Shown in pieces: positions 37,716 to 40,276 of a stretch of 40,276 nt of DNA (its first letter is position 1; each line of letters begins with the position of its first letter). The translations under genes were made by a program, and so were the position numbers. Source of the DNA: Gemmatimonadota bacterium (GTDB taxonomy: Bacteria > Gemmatimonadota > Gemmatimonadetes > Longimicrobiales > Gaopeijiaceae); NCBI GenBank assembly GCA_012267435.1, contig JAAXGM010000039.1, positions 1 through 40,276 of the forward strand, in the 5' to 3' direction. A model generated the notes under the pieces. It saw only the letters and a program-made list of their open reading frames with translations. It was not told the DNA's origin and made no database searches.

Positions 37716-38063
37716 ATGAAGGACAGTTTCGCGATTCAGGAACTTGGCGTCGCGCTGGCCAAGCTCGAACGTCGTGTTGTCACCGGGTTCGATCAACTGA
37801 ACGGACGGATCTCCGCATTGGAATCGAAGCTCGCCACGCGGATCGACGACGTGGAGGCACACGCGGACAAACGGAGCGTCGAGTTCGTGAGCAGGGTCGA
37901 CACGGTGTCGGCCAAGTTCAAGCAGGTTCGATACTCGCTCGACGGGCTGGAGGAGCGCCTTAGCCAAAGGGTCGAGGGATTGGACACCGAAGTCCGGAAA
38001 CAACTCGGCGTTCTACAAGCCGCGGTCGACGCGATCGGCGCGCACTTCGCCGGTTCGAAGTAG
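37716..38063 (+). CDS. Small coiled-coil protein, function unknown
   Basis: MKDSFAIQELGVALAKLERRVVTGFDQLNGRISALESKLATRIDDVEAHADKRSVEFVSRVDTVSAKFKQVRYSLDGLEERLSQRVEGLDTEVRKQLGVLQAAVDAIGAHFAGSK; heptad-rich; purine-rich RBS-like agcgagg upstream. Confidence 0.6.
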   Translation: MKDSFAIQELGVALAKLERRVVTGFDQLNGRISALESKLATRIDDVEAHADKRSVEFVSRVDTVSAKFKQVRYSLDGLEERLSQRVEGLDTEVRKQLGVLQAAVDAIGAHFAGSK

Positions 38064-38160
38064 CCAAGGCTTCCTCTCCCGCCCCCTCCATGCCTGGTGT
38101 TGGGCGCGTCGGTCCCGAATGGTGCAAATCCCAAGACATGATAACGGACAGGATACCAGG

Positions 38161-39312
38161 ATGGAACGACCGAGGAAGCTCAACGCGAGTTTCGTCAAAA
38201 CCGTCCGGCGGCCGGGCCGATACGGGGACGGACGGGGAGGCTACGGACTGTCGCTGCTGGTCAAGCCCACATCGACCGGACGGACGAGCAGGACGTGGGC
38301 GCAGCGCCTGTACATCAACGGCAGGGCCGTGAACCTGGGTCTGGGGGCGTATCCGTTGGTGACGTTGAGGGAGGCGAGGGCCAAGGCGCTTGAGAATCGG
38401 CGAACGCTGGCGCGGGGAATGGACCCCAGGAGCGGCGGCATACCGACGTTCGCGCGAGCCGCCGAGAAAGTGATTGCGATCCACAGGGCGAACTGGAAAC
38501 CGGGTGGCGACACCGAACAGCAGTGGAGGAGCAGCCTGCGCGACTACGTCTACCCGAAAATCGGGCACAAGACGGTGAACAAGATCACGACGACGGACGT
38601 GATGGCCGTCCTGCTGCCGATCTGGAACGAGAAGCGGGTGACGGCGACGCGGGTGCGCAACAGGATTTCGGCGGTGATGAGGTGGGCCGTCGCGAAGGAG
38701 TACCGGGAGGGGAATCCGGCCGGCGACACCATCGCGGCCGCGCTGCCCAGGAACGGGGTTCGAAGGGTCCACCATCGCGCACTGCCTCACGCCCGGGTTG
38801 CGCGGGCGCTGGCCAGAGTGCGCGCGAGCACGTCGCGACCCGTGACGAAACTGGCCTTCGAGTTTCTCGTTCTGACCGCGTCCAGGTCAGGCGAGGTTCG
38901 GAGTGCGAAGTGGGCCGACATCGATGCCGGCGACGCCACATGGACCGTGCCCGGCAAACGCATGAAGATGGGACGCGAGCATCGGGTTCCGTTGTCTTCA
39001 CGTGCTCTCGAAGTGCTCGTCCAGGCGCGCCGTCAATGCAACGGATCCGATCTGGCCTTCCCCTCCCCGTCTGGCCGCAAGCTGACCGGCAACACACTCT
39101 CCCTGCTCTGTCGACGCCTTGAAATCGCAGCCGTTCCGCACGGCTTCCGTTCCTCGTTCCGCGATTGGTGCGCCGAGCGCGGCGTACCCCGCGAGGTCGC
39201 CGAATCCGCGCTCGCGCATGCGGTCAAGGGCGTCGAGGGCGCATACCTGCGGTCCGACCTCTTCGAGCGGCGGCGAAACGTAATGGAAGCATGGGCGGAC
39301 TACGTGCGGTGA
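38161..39312 (+). CDS. Tyrosine-type site-specific recombinase/integrase (P4-like, DUF4102-type N-terminus)
   Basis: From ATG 38161: LYINGRAVNLGLGAYPLVTLREARAKALENRRTLARGMDPR (P4-integrase N-domain); core LVLTASRSGEVRSAKWADID (Arg I), HGFRSSFRDWCAE (HxxR), LAHAVKGVEGAYLRSDLFERRRNVMEAWADYV (catalytic Tyr). Confidence 0.92.
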   Translation: MERPRKLNASFVKTVRRPGRYGDGRGGYGLSLLVKPTSTGRTSRTWAQRLYINGRAVNLGLGAYPLVTLREARAKALENRRTLARGMDPRSGGIPTFARAAEKVIAIHRANWKPGGDTEQQWRSSLRDYVYPKIGHKTVNKITTTDVMAVLLPIWNEKRVTATRVRNRISAVMRWAVAKEYREGNPAGDTIAAALPRNGVRRVHHRALPHARVARALARVRASTSRPVTKLAFEFLVLTASRSGEVRSAKWADIDAGDATWTVPGKRMKMGREHRVPLSSRALEVLVQARRQCNGSDLAFPSPSGRKLTGNTLSLLCRRLEIAAVPHGFRSSFRDWCAERGVPREVAESALAHAVKGVEGAYLRSDLFERRRNVMEAWADYVR

Positions 39313-39382
39313 CGAGGGAGGGGTGTCGTGCGCATAACCATAGTGATAACAGCACCGGTTGTGTACTTGTATCATATTGTGA

Positions 39383-40276
39383 TCTTGTGAGTTACGAATA
39401 GTCGGAGCCGGTGAGTATATCCGCTCCTCGGCGGTGGTCGGCAACGTGGTCGCGGCCGACGCGATGATGAGCGGGGGCGACAGCCAGCCCGAGACGCTGG
39501 TCGGCGTGACGGTCACGCTCGACGGCGAGCACGCCATGGGCGAGACCATGGAGACCGCGGAGGACGGCGGCTTCGCGTTCACGGGGCTGCGGGCCGGCAC
39601 CTACACGGTGACGATCTCCGACTTCCCGGAGGACGTTTCCTTCGAGACGTTGAGCGTCGAGGTCGAGGTCGAGGTGGGCGAGGTCGGCAGCGCCGACTTC
39701 ACGGGCCACTTCATCCGCACCTCGGCGGTCGAGGGCCGGGTGGTGATCGAGGGCGAGGGGCTCGCCGGGGTGACGGTGACCCTGGCCGGCGGACCGGCCG
39801 ACGAGAGCCACACGACGATGACCGACGCCGGCGGCATGTACCGGTTCGAGGAGCTGCGCCCCGGCGACTACACGGTCTCGATTTCGGACTTCGACACCCG
39901 CGACTACGAGTTCGCGGCCACGTCGCAGGACGTGAGCGTGGACCTGGACGAGACCGGAACGGTGTCGTTCACGGGCGTGCTGCTCCGCACCTCCGGCATC
40001 GCCGGCCGGGTGAGCGTGGAGGGCATGGGCCTCGGCGGCGTCGAGGTCACGCTGGCGGGCGGCGACGAGAGCCGCGCGGCGGCGACCGACGCGGGCGGCC
40101 AGTACTCCTTCGCGGGCCTGGCGGCGGGCGACTACACGGTCTCGATCGCGGTCGAGGGCGACGCGTACGTGTTCGAGTCGACGAGCGCGGACGTGACGGT
40201 CGGCGACGACGAGTCGGCGATCGTGAACTTCGAGGGCGCGCATGCGCGCACCGCGAGCGTGTCGGGGATGGCGTTC
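39383..40276 (+). CDS. Tandem-repeat surface/adhesin-like protein (carboxypeptidase regulatory/CNA-B/SdrD-like beta-sandwich repeats), partial; no plausible start, runs off right edge
   Basis: Open plus frame after TGA 39380-39382: ELRIVGAGEYIRSSAVVGNVV...VGVTVTLDGE...GLRAGTYTVTISDF...; repeats start at 39419, 39713, 39983 and 40241. First in-frame ATG (39464) lies inside repeat 1. Confidence 0.7.
39419..40240 (+). repeat. Three consecutive 98/90/86-aa protein repeats (IRTSAVEGRV..GVTVTLAGG..TDAGGxYxFxxLxxGDYTVSI..)
   Basis: Manual alignment of in-frame translation: repeat 1 39419-39712, repeat 2 39713-39982, repeat 3 39983-40240, fourth begins 40241 (HARTASVSGMAF). Confidence 0.85.

Noticed and set aside
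38116-38150. GGTGCAAATCCC near the integrase start as a possible tRNA T-loop/att remnant
   Set aside because: No complementary acceptor or T-stem and no CCA end nearby; the match to the T-loop consensus is short and likely chance.
39392-40243. 283-aa minus-strand ORF MRALEVHDRRLVVADRHVRARRLEHVRV...
   Set aside because: Shadow of the plus-strand repeat protein; Arg/His-biased without domain motifs, whereas the plus frame shows clear repeated beta-sandwich units.

Overview
High-GC bacterial chromosome segment. Protein styles are compatible with Gemmatimonadota or a similar lineage, but taxonomy is inferred, not demonstrated. Most of the window is one long minus-strand block. It contains an almost complete mra/dcw cell-envelope and division cluster (mraZ-rsmH-ftsL-ftsI(PASTA)-murE-murF-mraY-murD-ftsW-murG-murC-ftsQ-ftsA-ftsZ), followed by a MepM-like M23 peptidase, a VWA-like membrane protein, ftsY, recG and asnS. 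The asnS 3' end overlaps a convergent mazG. The left edge carries a partial DUF262 (GmrSD-N-like) gene. Upstream of mraZ are a strong terminator hairpin, a TPR protein, a hotdog thioesterase and a DUF4097-type protein with iterated VDTGSG repeats. Next comes a compact, apparently co-transcribed redox locus: HU - fused 4Fe-4S/NrfD membrane subunit - cytoplasmic Mo-bisMGD oxidoreductase - TorD-like chaperone - SulP/STAS anion transporter. The right end switches to the plus strand: a small coiled-coil ORF, a P4-type tyrosine integrase, and a tandem-repeat (carboxypeptidase-regulatory/CNA-B-like) surface-protein ORF that lacks any plausible start and runs off the window. The most interesting candidates are the Mo/NrfD-fusion/SulP locus and the integrase / start-less repeat-protein junction. 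No tRNA, rRNA or CRISPR array was seen.
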